This document shows positions 12,501 through 23,714 of a DNA stretch of 64,000 nucleotides, piece by piece; the stretch's first letter is position 1, and every line of letters begins with the position of its first letter. The notes beneath the pieces are model-generated. The model made no database searches. It was not told the origin of the DNA and was given only the letters and a program-made list of their open reading frames with translations. Position numbers and translations under genes: made by a program. The stretch lies in the NCBI RefSeq assembly GCF_040802235.1, contig NC_133166.1, forward strand, positions 118,372,991-118,436,990, given 5' to 3'. This DNA is from Manis javanica. Lineage: Eukaryota; Chordata; Mammalia; Pholidota; Manidae.

Positions 12501-15500
12501 CCAGTGTGGCCTCTGTGGGGACAGGGGAGAGGAACCCTTAGGTGCTGCTTCTCCCAGGACTGTGGGACATCCGGCAGTCAGGGCAGCCCCAGCTGTCACT
12601 TCTAACACCCACCAAAACTGATAGGCTCACTAGTGAGGACAGTAGGAGGCCCCTGTTCCCAGTCAGGCTTCCTCAAAGGCATTTCCTTTAGCAGCCAACA
12701 GTCACCTCCCAGGGACCCAGATACACCACCACCGCTGTCCCTGCTCCAGCAGTTTAGGCTGCTGGGTGGCTGTGACTAGCTGCCTCAACGACAGCCTCCA
12801 TAAGTGCGGGGATAATGCTCAGCTGAAGAGCTGTGAACAATCATGAGCCAATTACACGAAGACTAAGTAGGGAGGACTAAATAAGCCCCAGGTATGAAAT
12901 TCATGCTCACTCACACCTGGCACTGCCTGGGCCACTTCCTAACGGATCTGCCTAGCCCTTTACCTTTCTCTTTGTCTTTCCCTTCCTCCAGGCCAGTCTC
13001 CTGCACTGCACCTCATCCCCACCCCCACTATTACAGAGAATCACAGGAGGGTTAGATTTCTTCTTTCATTTGCTTTTCAGAAAAGCTTGTCTTTTCTGCT
13101 CCTTCTTTAACATCAAATGAGTTTAAGTGTTCAAGTGTCTTCTTTGCAAATCCCCAAGAACTCAGTCTGTGGGGTGCTCGGCTGATTTTTACTCCTGGTA
13201 GGTGGTTCGTGGCTCACAATTATGAGTTTCCTCACCCACACTTTACCTATTGCTTGTGTTTGTGAAAGCTGGTAAATCGAATGCTTGTGACCCAAATCTC
13301 ATTTTATATGCAGTAGGAAAGCATATGATTTCAAGAAAGCTTTCCAGAGATCTCCTAGGAGAAGTCAAAACCCTTGCAGGAAAAGAATCAGATTCTGCCA
13401 GGGAGACCTTTGTATAAATCCAGATTTTGATACACCCAGCGAAGTTTGGAGAAAGGCCCCCTGTGCAGTTGGGGCCCAGCAGGTCAGGGATGTCCAGCAG
13501 GGCACCCAGGGCTTGGGGAGGCCCAGATGGCCTCATGGGCAAGGCTGCCTCGTTTGGCCCTATTTCGCCAGCCACTGAACAGCCAGCTGACTCTCTCCGG
13601 CTGCTCTGCCTTTCCTTTCCACCAACAGTCCTTCCACCTCGTCTCTGCCTGCTGCCTCTGCGTGTTACTCTGGCTGTCCAGCTGTCTGTCCCCCTAACTG
13701 TGTGCTCTTCTTCAGGATGCCTTCCACGCCTTCCACCAGGACCTCAATTTTGTACGCAAGTTCCTGCAACCCCTGCTGATTGGAGAGCTGGCCCCGGAGG
13801 AGCCCAGCCAGGATGGACCCCAGAATGTGAGCAGGGTGCTGGTTGGCAGCTTAGCCTCCAGTGGGGGACTGGATGAGGAGGGGAGCACTGCTGAACCCGC
13901 ATTACCCCAGGGGACCCAGGACCCGGGCTGTGTTTGTCACCCCTTCCCGGGCAGGCAGTTGTAGGTGGAGCTGTAGGGATGCCTGTAGGAGCCCGGGGCC
14001 CTGCATCTGGCTGGGCCAGCGCTGGTTGTGGGTCCCCAGGCAAGCCCCTTCCATGTTCTGAGCCCAGCGTACAATGAGGTTCTGATGCTCTGAGAGCTAA
14101 GGGTCCCTCTCTGGCTTTCTCCGCTTCTCATGTGCCCCACACCTTCTGTGCAGGGACCCTTTGCCACTGGCTGGCTCCCCAGCACACAGCCCAGGCTGGG
14201 CACTCTCATCCTCCACCCTTCGGGCCACATCCCTGGGGCCTGGCACTGGGAGGAGAGGCTGAGGCCTGGTCACTGTGGGGGGCTTTACCTCCGTGGCTGA
14301 CCAGCGCTCCATCTGGCAGGCTCAGCTGATTGAGGACTTCCGAGCCCTGCGCCGGGCAGCTGAGGACATGAAGCTGTTTGAAACCAAGCCTACCTTCTTC
14401 ACTCTCCTGCTGGGCCACATCCTGGCCATGGAGCTGCTCGCCTGGCTTATCATCTACCTCCTCGGCCCCGGCTGGGTGCCCAGCACCTTTGCTGCCCTCA
14501 TCCTTGCCATCTCCCAGGTGACCCCAGCAATGTCTTGCAGCCACCTAAACTGTCCAACATACATGGGCCCAGCTCACGAGGACACATGACATATTTACTG
14601 AATGAATGAATGGCCAGCCAGAGGCCCCATAGGGCATTATCTGTAGGTCAAGCTGCATTTTAAATGAGCCGGGGAAGCTTCTTATTTAATAAAGTCTGCA
14701 GCAAGCTAGGAGGCTTCTGCCGCCCAGCCTCATGATGGGCTTGCAAGGCCCTGGACCTCCTGAAACTCAGTTGTCTTCATCTGTTAAAAGAAGAAGGTGA
14801 CTCCCAAGTGTCTTAAAATAGAGCTTCAGCTGTGGGTGTGCCCTGTGAGCTGGGAGGGCTCGCTGGCTGGCTCCCCAGGCAGCTCCCTCCCAGGCACTCC
14901 TGACCCTGCATCTCTCCCCAGGCCCAGTGCTGGTGTCTGCAGCACGACCTGGGCCACACCCCTGTCTTCAGGAAGTCCCGGTGGAACCACGTGGCCCAGC
15001 AGTTTGTGATGGGGCAGCTGAAGGTGAGGGTAGGGGTGGGTGGTGGGCAGCCAGGGGCCGGGTGGGGGCGGCTCACACTGTGTCTAAGTGCAGGCACGGC
15101 AAGGTGAGTATGGCCTGCCTGCACCTCTGAGAGCCCCATTTGTCCCCCACAGGGCTTCTCTGCCCACTGGTGGAACTTCCGCCACTTCCAGCACCACGCC
15201 AAGCCCAACATCTTCCACAAAGACCCAGATGTAACCCTGGCACCCATCTTCCTCCTGGGGGAGTCATCTGTTGAGGTGCGTGGGAAGGGCATGGACACAC
15301 TCAGGCTATGCCTGCAGGTGAGGGGGGACTGATGGCCATTGGGCCCCCTGCTGTGGCCTTGCCCAAGCCCCTGACGCAAGCTCCAGGCTGAGTCCATCCC
15401 CGGGATACCGCCGCTTCCCATCTTCCAGCCTGGGGGGGCGCTTGGCCCAGGGACTATAATCTAGAGTTGCCTTTGCCCCTTGGCCTTGGCCTCAGCCGGC

Positions 15501-18500
15501 CCCTGACCCTGCCTGGGAGGAGGAGGGCCTGGAAAGCCGCACTCCCCACCCACTTTTGGCCACTGTCTCCACAGTATGGCCAAAAGAAACGCAGATACTT
15601 ACCCTACAACCACCAGCACCTGTACTTCTTCCTGAGTGAGTGTCCGTTTGTCCGCCGAGGGGGCGGGGGACGGGCTGGGGCTGGGACCATGCCTGAGCCT
15701 GTGCTGGCTGCCCATGCCTGCTGACACTGGACAGCTTCCAGCTGTCCCCTGGGGAAGGGGCAAACTCGCGGACCCTCCCTCAGCCTCCAAGCCTCCCTGC
15801 AAGCCTCTCCCAGCCTCAGCTCTGGTTGCCCACCTGCAGCCTATGCTGACACCCACCACCAGGCCTCTGCCCCAGCCGCTTCCTCTGCCTGGGGTCCCTC
15901 CTGCCAGAGCCCTGCCCAGAGCTTGCGGAATCTCTTCCTGCCCTCACAGTAGGGGCCGTCCAGAGCCTAGAGTATTTGGGCAGTTGTTGGGGGAAAATGG
16001 TGAGGGTTCAAGGGTGGAGATGGGTAACGCTGCCCACGACCTGCAAGAGGGACATGATGGTGGCCGGGGTGAGATGAGGGCCACCATAGGGAGAGGCTCA
16101 GATGCCAAGGAAAGAATGTGGCCAGGCCTTGTGGGTGATTCGGGGCCATCCCAGTGCAAGTCCTACTGGCATCCCTGGAGTAACAGAGCCCCCACCCCAC
16201 CCCCTCTGGCCAGCCTGCTGGGGCCCTGGCCCTGCTCTTGAGCCCTCATGTGCCCCTTCTTGCAGTTGGCCCGCCGCTGCTCACCCTGGTGAACTTTGAA
16301 GTGGAAAACCTGGCATACATGCTGGTGTGCTTGCAGTGGATGGTGAGCTGGGCCCTGCCCTGGCCCCCTGGCCACACAGCTATGTGGCAGAAGATGGGAT
16401 ATCAGGAGGCACTCCTGTCCACACATGCAAACAGGCGTGCATGCCACGGTGTGGCATACGAGTGTGCATGTGTGCAAGGGGAGAGTGAGTGTGCGCAGGA
16501 CACGGTGTGGGTGTCCTCTCTGGGTGTGGAGATCCCTGGGCTTGCCTCCCAGGCAGGGGTTCCCCACTCTCAACCCCCAACCCCATGGCACCTTCACCTC
16601 CATGGTCAGCCCTGTGAGGCTGACAGTGCAAGGACCCTGTCTCTTGACCTGGCTGAGAAAACCAAGGCCCAGATAGGGACAGTGACCTTTCCAGCAAAGG
16701 GGTGAGTGGCCCTAGCTGCCCCTCCCGGCTGCCCTGAGCCTTCTGCCCTCCTCCACCCTCCTCTGCAGGACCTGCTCTGGGCTGCCAGCTTCTATGTCCG
16801 CTTCTTTTTGTCCTACGTCCCTTTTTACGGCATTCCTGGGGTGCTGTTCCTCTTTGTTGCTGTCAGGTAAAACCAGATTCAAATGGAGGGGAGTGGGGAG
16901 GTCACACACAGGCAGCAGGGGACCCAAACCACAGCCTCCATCCCCCATCTCCAGAACGGGGGCCAGCAACACTGCCTCCCAGGGTTGCAGAATCAAGTGT
17001 GAGAGGGCCCGGATCCCAGGGGCCGCAGGTCCCGGGGAAGGGGCTAGCTTGCAAGTAGCCCCGTGGATGTCCAGGCTCACAAACAGGGCTGCCGTGGGCT
17101 CAGCATCTTTAAACACGAGTGCGGGAGGGGTTACTGCAATCCACTGTACAGAGGAGGAAGCTGAGGCCCAGGTCTGGTCCCAGAGGGTAGCGGGCAGTGC
17201 CTGAGCCTCCCCCTACAGGGTCCTAGAGAGCCACTGGTTCGTGTGGATCACACAGATGAACCACATTCCCAAGGAGATTGGCCGTGAGAAGCACCGGGAC
17301 TGGGCCAGCTCTCAGGTGGGCAGCAGGGGCAGAGCCGGGTGGGGCACATGGTGAGGGTCCCAGCCAGAAGGGATGGGGTCCTGATTGGGCTGCCAGGTTT
17401 CAGGGCATGCCATGGGGTCAGGGCTTCAGGCCAGCCTCCCTCACCTGTGCCCTGCCCACTCCTGACAGCTGGCAGCCACCTGTAATGTACAGTCCTCGCT
17501 CTTCATTGACTGGTTCAGTGGGCACCTCAACTTCCAGATCGAGCACCAGTGAGCGTGGGTCCTGGGGGCCACTGGGTAGGGAGGGAGGCCTGAGCCCCTC
17601 TGTTTCCTCTTGGCCTCTTTCCCCGGGAGACCAAGGCATGAGCCCTGAACTCGCTGGGGGCCCGGGAGACAGGGTGAGTGGGGCCTCCCTCTGGCACGCC
17701 TGGTGCCTCCCACCTCAGGTATCAGCACACTCTCCCCACCAGCCTCTTCCCCACGATGCCAAGGCACAACTACCGCAGGGTGGCCCCGCTGGTCAAGGCG
17801 CTGTGCGCCAAGCACGGCCTCAGCTATGAGGTGAAGCCCTTCCTCACTGCCCTGGCGGACATCATCAGGTAAGGGCACTGCTCGTGGTGGCTTCCTGGCC
17901 CATCCCTGTCCTGGTCAGTCCCCTCCTGGGCACCCCATTCTCTGAGCCCACGTGTGTCCCTCTCTAAGAGCTGGCATTTGAGGCCTTTCTAGTCCCCTTC
18001 TGTCCTCAGCTTGTGCCCCAGTGACAACTTTGGCAGAGGAACAGAGGTCAGACTCCCCAGCCAGAACTCCTGCACCTCTGGGCCTTGGCACATGCTGCTC
18101 CCTTTACTCAGATGCCCTTCCTCCTATGCTGGTGTTTGAATTGCTTCTCCTTCATGACCCTTCCCAGCCCAATCCTGAGTTCCTGCCACTCAGCCTGTCA
18201 ACAGCCCTGTTGGAAGGACACAGAAAGTTGTTACTTTTGGCTTTTCTGCCTGACCTTGGGCTCCTCGTGGGTAGGGTCCATGCCTTACAAATCTTTGAGT
18301 TGCAGGGCCCAGCAGAAGGAGGCCAGAGAGCTGGGTGGAGGAGGGGCAGGCCCACCCCAGGACTTAGCCTGGCTGCCCTCCATCCCCACCCCCACCCCTC
18401 TCACCTGACCTGAGGTCTAGATTCCGTTCCAGTTGATAGGAGTGTGGCCTCTTCTCCCAATCCACTCCTCTGGCCCCACCCAGCCGCCTGCCTCAGGGGA

Positions 18501-18655
18501 AAGGAACTCCCAGGGGAGTGGGCACATTTCCAGCCACTTGAATCACCTTGGGGGGATGGGGTTAGTTCCTGCAATTGAGTCCCCAACACCCACCCCCACC
18601 CAGGTCCCTGAAGAAGTCTGGCAACATCTGGCTAGAAACCTACCTCCACCAGTGA
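6277..18655 (+). CDS. FADS3: FADS3, fatty acid desaturase 3 (12 coding exons, complete)
   Basis: Coding join: 6277-6501, 13716-13826, 14320-14517, 14922-15023, 15153-15275, 15575-15635, 16266-16342, 16769-16866, 17219-17315, 17469-17548, 17743-17868, 18604-18655. This is 1350 nt, or 449 residues plus TGA. The N-terminal cytochrome b5 domain has HPGG at residues 59-62. The desaturase histidine boxes are HDLGH 186-190, HFQHH 223-227 and QIEHH 387-391. Hydrophobic spans lie near 137-160, 164-177 and in exons 7-8. The start MGGVG and the end WLETYLHQ match FADS3 rather than FADS1 or FADS2. The ATG at 6277 has a good Kozak context and no upstream ATG in the likely 5' UTR. Human FADS3 is, as I recall, 445 residues; the extra residues lie near position 9. 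Known role: ER membrane enzyme taking electrons from NADH through its b5 domain, reported to act as a sphingoid-base delta-14 desaturase and on trans-vaccenate. Identity is from recognised sequence, function from the family. Confidence 0.96.
8060..8235 (-). repeat. MIR SINE fragment
   Basis: Reads gtactgttattattgttccc, then actttgcagatgagaaaaca, reverse MIR. Confidence 0.65.
8240..8345. repeat. L2-like fragment
   Basis: Contains attcattcaatcattgaaac, then atacagctgtgaacaagacc, resembling LINE-2 3' sequence. Confidence 0.4.
8775..8845 (-). repeat. MIR SINE fragment
   Basis: A short reverse MIR piece: ccttatgaggcaggtaga, then cccattttgcagatatgg. Confidence 0.5.
10925..11015 (+). repeat. MIR SINE fragment
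   Basis: Forward MIR: gactgggttctgatcc, then gtaagtggcttcacctctct. Confidence 0.55.
11735..12100 (+). mobile_element. L1 3' end fragment
   Basis: Contains ggatgaaccttgaggacc, a G-rich block, then aacacttaaaatggttaaaa and an A-rich end, the layout of an old L1 3' UTR in forward orientation. Confidence 0.7.
13716..13826 (+). CDS. FADS3: FADS3 coding exon 2
   Basis: 37 codons from [10 protein letters not shown] to SQDGPQN, the end of the b5 domain and the linker. The acceptor is TTCTTCAG and the donor AAT|GTGAGC, in phase 0. Confidence 0.95.
14320..14517 (+). CDS. FADS3: FADS3 coding exon 3
   Basis: 66 codons from [10 protein letters not shown] to LAISQ. It holds the first two hydrophobic segments. 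The acceptor is ATCTGGCAG and the donor CAG|GTGACC. Confidence 0.95.
14922..15023 (+). CDS. FADS3: FADS3 coding exon 4 (first histidine box)
   Basis: 34 codons including LQHDLGH, the first metal-binding histidine box. The acceptor is CTCCCCAG and the donor AAG|GTGAGG. Confidence 0.95.
15153..15275 (+). CDS. FADS3: FADS3 coding exon 5 (second histidine box)
   Basis: 41 codons starting [15 protein letters not shown], the second histidine box. It is one codon shorter than the matching FADS2 exon. The acceptor is CCCCACAG and the donor GAG|GTGCGT. Confidence 0.95.
15575..15635 (+). CDS. FADS3: FADS3 coding exon 6
   Basis: 61 nt encoding [20 protein letters not shown] plus one base of the next Ile codon. 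The donor is CTGA|GTGAGT. Confidence 0.94.
16266..16342 (+). CDS. FADS3: FADS3 coding exon 7
   Basis: 77 nt completing Ile, then [19 protein letters not shown] and on to QWM, a membrane-associated segment. The acceptor is TTCTTGCAG and the donor ATG|GTGAGC. Confidence 0.94.
16769..16866 (+). CDS. FADS3: FADS3 coding exon 8
   Basis: 98 nt from [13 protein letters not shown] to FVAV plus two bases of Arg, a hydrophobic membrane segment. The acceptor is CTCTGCAG and the donor CAG|GTAAAA. Confidence 0.94.
17219..17315 (+). CDS. FADS3: FADS3 coding exon 9
   Basis: 97 nt encoding [16 protein letters not shown] to WASSQ. The acceptor is CCCTACAG and the donor CAG|GTGGGC. Confidence 0.94.
17469..17548 (+). 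CDS. FADS3: FADS3 coding exon 10 (third histidine box, split)
   Basis: 80 nt from LAATCNV to QIEH plus CA of the last His. The QIEHH box is completed by exon 11. The donor is CA|GTGAGC. Confidence 0.94.
17743..17868 (+). CDS. FADS3: FADS3 coding exon 11
   Basis: 126 nt from the last His of QIEHH, then [18 protein letters not shown], to DII plus two bases of Arg. The donor is CAG|GTAAGG. Confidence 0.94.
18050..18320 (+). repeat. L2 fragment in FADS3 intron 11
   Basis: Contains tgggccttggcacatgctgc, tcagatgcccttcctcc and ctcgtgggtagggtccatgc, typical of LINE-2 3' sequence. Confidence 0.6.
18604..18655 (+). CDS. FADS3: FADS3 coding exon 12 and stop
   Basis: 52 nt encoding [16 protein letters not shown] and TGA at 18653-18655. 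The acceptor is CACCCAG. Confidence 0.94.
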
Positions 18656-18965
18656 AGGCAACCCCCAGGGTCCCAGCAACCAGTGCCGGCCGGGCAGGCT
18701 GGACAGCTCTGCTCCCCTGCTGCCCCCCAACAGCCTCCCACTGGCCTGGGGGACCCTGCCTGCCCTCCTGGCCCTGCTCTCTTCCCCTCAGACTCCCGGC
18801 CTGTCTGCTCAGCAGCCCAAAGGCCATGGCACTTGGCCCACCTGCGCCAGGGCTAGGGGGATGGTACATAGAGCCACATGGTGAGCATGGCATGTTTTCC
18901 TAGAACAAAAATGTAAGGAAAACTGTTATTTTTATATAAAAATAAACCCAGAGATATGATGGAGT
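18656..18965 (+). other. FADS3: FADS3 3' UTR
   Basis: About 310 nt from the stop codon to just past the poly(A) signal. The end of the transcript is inferred, not observed. Confidence 0.75.
18941..18946 (+). terminator. FADS3 poly(A) signal AATAAA
   Basis: Canonical AATAAA 286 nt after the stop codon, in an AT-rich stretch within otherwise GC-rich sequence, followed by GT-rich sequence. It is the first good signal after the stop. Confidence 0.8.
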
Positions 18966-19999
18966 GTAGTATTGAGTTTGTATGAACTGTGGGCCTGGAC
19001 TCTGCCCCATACCCTCCCAGAGGAGTCCAGGCCCTTGGGCCCTCGGGGTGTTTAGGGGTGTGGGGAGTGCTGGGTCTTGGAGTCCCCCTGTGCTCTGCTC
19101 AGGCTCAGATTTGCCCGAGGGCCCTCTTCCTGACCTTCACACACTCACCAGCAGCCTTCAGTCACCCGGGCTCCCCTCACTTTACTCTGCTGTGGGGCTG
19201 GGGCTGGCCTGGCAGACGAGGCCCCAGGGCTGAAGGCTGTGTCTGCAGGTGCCCCCAGGGCACAGGAAGCAAGTGTGTCCTGGGCCTGACGCCTCCTCCC
19301 TCAGCCTTGGTGATGAGGGCCCTCAGAGGGCCACAGTACCAGACCTGGCATCACTGCGTGGTGGGGGTGCGCTCAGTGGTCCACTGATGACAAGAGATCT
19401 CCCCAGTGCCCCCCGGGGCCAGGAGCAGTGAATGAGCTGGACACCGGAGCAGCGGCCATTTCTGTCCCTGGAGTCTGAGAGTGGCATCCAGGGCCGGCCC
19501 TCGCTGGCTGGCGTCTGGGCAGGGTTCTGCCCTTCACTAAGCCCTGGGTTTCTCATCTGGATAATGGGTGCCGTTGGCATGGGTCTGCGGCTTTTGGGCA
19601 GTTGTGGCAAGGGCTTCAGATCATCTCCTGGGATTTCTTGAAGGTGGGAGGGAGAGCTGGGCTACCAGACCTCTTTGCTCCTAGGACCCACACACTTCAG
19701 CAACTCCAGGCTGAGCTAAAGGTTTCATTTGAAGAAGTCAGCAGCTTCAAAAAGAAAAAAAATTGAAATGCTGAGCTTCCAGAGGGGAACCAGTCTCCCC
19801 ACCAGCTGCAGGACTGCCCTCAGCTCTTCATCCAGGGTCCCATGGCCCTGGACTGGATTCCCTTCAGGAGGTAGAAGGGGCACAAACACTGCCATTCTTG
19901 GTCAGTCCTTCTTGGGGCTACCCAGCTCATCCCGATCCTCTCTACGTGGCTCCCACCCCTTCTTCTCTGGAGTCAGGCTTACCAGGGGGATGTCCTGCC

Positions 20000-20115
20000 C
20001 CTGTCAGGACTCAAAGCTGTGTGACCTTGGGGAGGCTATTCAACCTCTCTGAGTGGTAGTAGGACCTCCCAGGGTGAGGGAAGATAAAAGGGATGCTGTG
20101 TGGAAGGCTCTTTAC
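20000..20115 (+). repeat. MIR SINE fragment
   Basis: Forward MIR core: tgtgaccttggggaggctat, then caacctctctgagtgg. Confidence 0.6.
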
Positions 20116-21350
20116 AAAGGGCCCAGCAACAAACCTCAGAAGTTTATTGACCATTTTATAAAAGCACACAGTCCAATGCCCTGGGGCCACCACCTGCTCT
20201 GACCTGGGACAAGCCCTTGGCTATCCCTAAGCCTGTTAACTCCTTGGAAGGTACTTCCTGCCTTGAAAGCAAACTTATGTCCAGAGCAGGTGCCACATTC
20301 AGGGCCCCTGCACAGGCTGTTGCCTCTGTCAGGAGTCCCCCTTCCTGTGGCCACCTGTGGAAACCCAGCTGACTCCTGGGGCTATGTGGGCCTGAGGTGG
20401 CATTCTTTCTATCCCCTGCAGGGGTAGATGGTCTCTGCATTTCCTGTAGTGGTTCTGATGTGCTTGTCTGGGAGACCTTAACACCCTGGACTTGGGTGGG
20501 TGGCATGGCCCCACCCAGCAGGAATGCTGAGCCTGCAGTGCCACCCAGGAATGTGGTGGGGTATCTGCATCACTGTGGGGCAGGCTCTGCTCCATGCTGC
20601 CCCTGGTGGTGGTTGGGGGAGGTGCGCCCTCCCATCTGCTAATTCGAAGTTGCCTGGTAACTTGATTACAGGACTCTTGGGGAGGCTGCCGGGCCTCAGG
20701 TAGCCACCCCCAGATCTCTCCTTATTGCCTGGAATCCTTCACTGGCTGTTCATCTTTACCCTTGTCCCACTCTGTCCCCTTTGCAAGGGCTCCTGGGGAC
20801 AGGTCCCTACCCCTCTCCTGAGCTGAGCTCCTCTGCTCATGCAGTCACTGAACAAAAATGCAGGAAGCAGGATCTGGGTTTGTAAAAGGGCAGAGGTAAG
20901 GGCCTTGTGGCACCTCTAAGGAACCCTGTGTCCCTGCTTTATGTTCGGCAGAGTTGGGCGCAGAGGCAGTGCAGAACTACCAAGCAAGCCACTTGTTCCT
21001 CGGTTCCCTCAAGCAGCCTGCTTTGACCGTGTCCCTTGGCCGGCCCAGGCCCAGGGGCGGAGGGGGCGCACAAGGGCTGGCCCCTGCCTGCAGCTCGGGG
21101 AGGGCTGGGAGGGCTGACGAACAAACTCCTTGTGGCAGGACAGGTCATGGTTCTTTTCCCCCCGACAGGCCCTGGAGGACCTGGCTGCCTCGGTCTCTTG
21201 GTTCCCCCCTTCCAAGGGCCTGTGTACCTGTCATTGATTCTGGAAAGTTGTTCTTGAACCAGATGATTTGGAAGAAAGACCTAAATGCCTTCAAAAATTC
21301 AAAGAAACATGCTCATAATAGCAGAAGGCAGTAAAGACATGATCTTTAAA

Positions 21351-21426
21351 TCTGGGCAAGGTGGAGGGTTGGGGGAAGTCCGAGAGAAGATCCAAGTGCC
21401 CATTGACCTGGGCCAAGAGTTACCTG
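21351..21426 (+). repeat. Direct duplication, copy 1
   Basis: About 76 bp resembling 22365-22438. A 26-nt core is identical (21392-21417 and 22406-22431). The flanks differ. Confidence 0.7.
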
Positions 21427-22364
21427 ACCTGTTAGGTGGCCACTGCTCTGCTTATGCATGGGCCAGTCTGGTTAGAAACAAAATCCAGTCAAAAGAGCAC
21501 TAGAGTTTGGGACCCGGGGCACACTTCCAGCCTCCAATTTCTTCATGGAAGGTTGTAGGCATGCCCTGCAATCCACAGCTCATCATTTCCATCTCAGACT
21601 CGGACCAGAGGCTCTTTGAGAAGCCAGATCCTGTCCAGAGGGGCACACCTCTCTTGGGATGGTGCAGCTGGGACAGCTGATTGGCCCAAAGTGTTGTCCA
21701 GGCAGTCCAAGCCCAGCCCAGGTGGCTGCTCCCTATACGCCGCCCCTCTTACCAAAGGCCTTCTCTCTCTTCCCAATGGGCCGAGAGGGCTTCTGAGTGT
21801 CCTGCTGGATGCCTAAGGGACTTGCCAGGCCACTGGCCATCTCCAGGGTGCCAGGTGCACACACAGCTCTGCAAGCTCCTCCTCTGGGCCTGGCAGCCTG
21901 CACATGCCCATGCCATCCATGGAACCGATAGCCTTTCATCAGGCAGCTGCCTCGCTATGGGTGAGCCTTTATCTCCTCCACAGGACTAACTCCTTCCACT
22001 ATCGCCACCCACCCTGGCCAGCTGCTCGACCTCTTGGGAGCAGTCTAGGAAACAGCCCTGCCCTAGCAGGGGGTGAAGGAGATGGCCAGGTGAGTGCTGG
22101 GGGAGAAGGGATCTCACATGTTTGCCCTGGTCCAGCTGCTGTTCCCAATTACCCTCTGGCCTCAGCCTCTCACCTGTGGATGGGAACACTGGGTCTTGTG
22201 ATCATCAGAGCCTTGCACGCTAGGGTGTCACGACTTTGGCAGGAGGTGAGGATCAGGAACCCACGATTCTGTGCTGGGCAAGAGCCTCAGTGTACAGGGA
22301 CAGGAGGGGTGGTTAGGCAGAGAGCAGGTATGGGTGTCCCCAGCTTCTTCCCCCAGGGAATACT

Positions 22365-22438
22365 TCTGGGCAAGATGGAGAGCTGGGAGAAGTCACAGCG
22401 GAGACCCAAGTGCCCATTGACCTGGGCCAAGTTACCTG
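22365..22438 (+). repeat. Direct duplication, copy 2
   Basis: The partner of 21351-21426, about 1.0 kb downstream in the same orientation. Confidence 0.7.
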
Positions 22439-23714
22439 GGGCCTTTGTAGCTGCAGCATCCAGCCAGCCTGTCAGTTCTCCCACCACCCTGGTTGTCACT
22501 GGTGATGGCCCCTGGTTGTGACATGTGGCAGGAGTCGGGGGGGCCTGTATTGTACCATCCTGGGAGTCAGAGTGCCAGGCCCAGCCCAGGTAGGAGGGAT
22601 GGAAGCTATGTTCCCCAGGGGCTTCCAGCCTCAAAGCCTCTAAGAAGTCTACTGGGAGAGCAAGGCCAAGGGCTCACATATGTAGAGATGACACATCCTC
22701 AGAGCCTCCAGCCCAGAGGGCTGGGAGGATAAAGGACCCACCCAAGGCCTCTCAGCAAGCCAGGGGAGGGTTTCCTTCTCCCAGCTCAGGGCTGCTTCTG
22801 CAGTCCTGGGCCCTCCTTAGAGCTCCTGTGCCCACTGGGGAATTATACACACCCTACTCGGGTCCCCTGGCTGTCCCTGCTGGCTAGACACAGGCAAGCA
22901 AGGGGGGCACAAGGCTCTGCCCTGGAAATGAAGCCAGGTGGGGAGCCCTGAGGTGCTGGCTGCCCTGAAGCTCTTGGCTCTTCCTTGGCTGGAGCCTGAC
23001 CTGCCAGCTGAGCCGGCCCAAAGGCAGATGATCCAGGGGTAGCGTGGGGGCCGGTGGGAGGCAGGCTGAACAGCCGCCCCCAGCACATCCTGTATTAGAC
23101 TCTTCCCAGGCTCATGGGTCAGACCCTGGACCCTCCCCAGGCTGTGGAGACCAAACGAACCGCTGCACGGGCATGAACCCTAGGACGGAAGCATTAGTCC
23201 CCGGGGTTTTCCAAAGCCCCTTCTGAGCTGCTCTTTGCCCCCAGCACTCTGCGCACTGACCAGAGCAAATGGGCGTGCAAATGGGCAGAGAGCAGCCCCG
23301 CAGAAGCCAGGTGGTGTGAGGCTGTGTGGGGACAGCTGGTCCTGAAATGAAGATGGGGAGACAGAGAATGGGGGTGTCGGGAAGATGGCCTCTGGAAACC
23401 TGGAAAGCCTTAAGTGGCCCCAGCAGCACTTTGGAGTTGGGGCTGCCGGAGCTGCTCAGTCCCTAGGAGGGAGGGCCCATTTATATGGGTCATTTGCCCA
23501 AAATTCCTGGCCCAGAGTATACTTCAGGGAAGGGGAGAAAAAGTTCCTTTGTGAGCAGAGGCAGCAGGGGGCTGAGGGCAGGATGACCGCCGGGGCAGGG
23601 GGCAGAGGAGAGGCTCCCTGTGCCCAGGCGCGGCTCCCGCCGTGAGGCCCATCCTCCGCCCCAGGGCCGCACCGAGCATGAGCACGCAGGAGCACGGACT
23701 GGCCGCTGATCAAG

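Larger units (their letters stand above)
6502..13715 (+). other. FADS3 intron 1
   Basis: A 7.2 kb intron. It holds MIR and L2-like fragments, an L1 3' end near 11740-12095, a GT-rich patch near 11560-11660, and long G/C runs at 9555 and 9665. No other gene was recognised. Confidence 0.8.
18966..23714. other. FADS3-FADS2 tail-to-tail intergenic interval
   Basis: About 4.7 kb between two convergent poly(A) signals. It contains a MIR near 20000-20110, L2-like fragments, and one diverged direct duplication (21351-21426 and 22365-22438). No coding exon was recognised. Confidence 0.65.
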
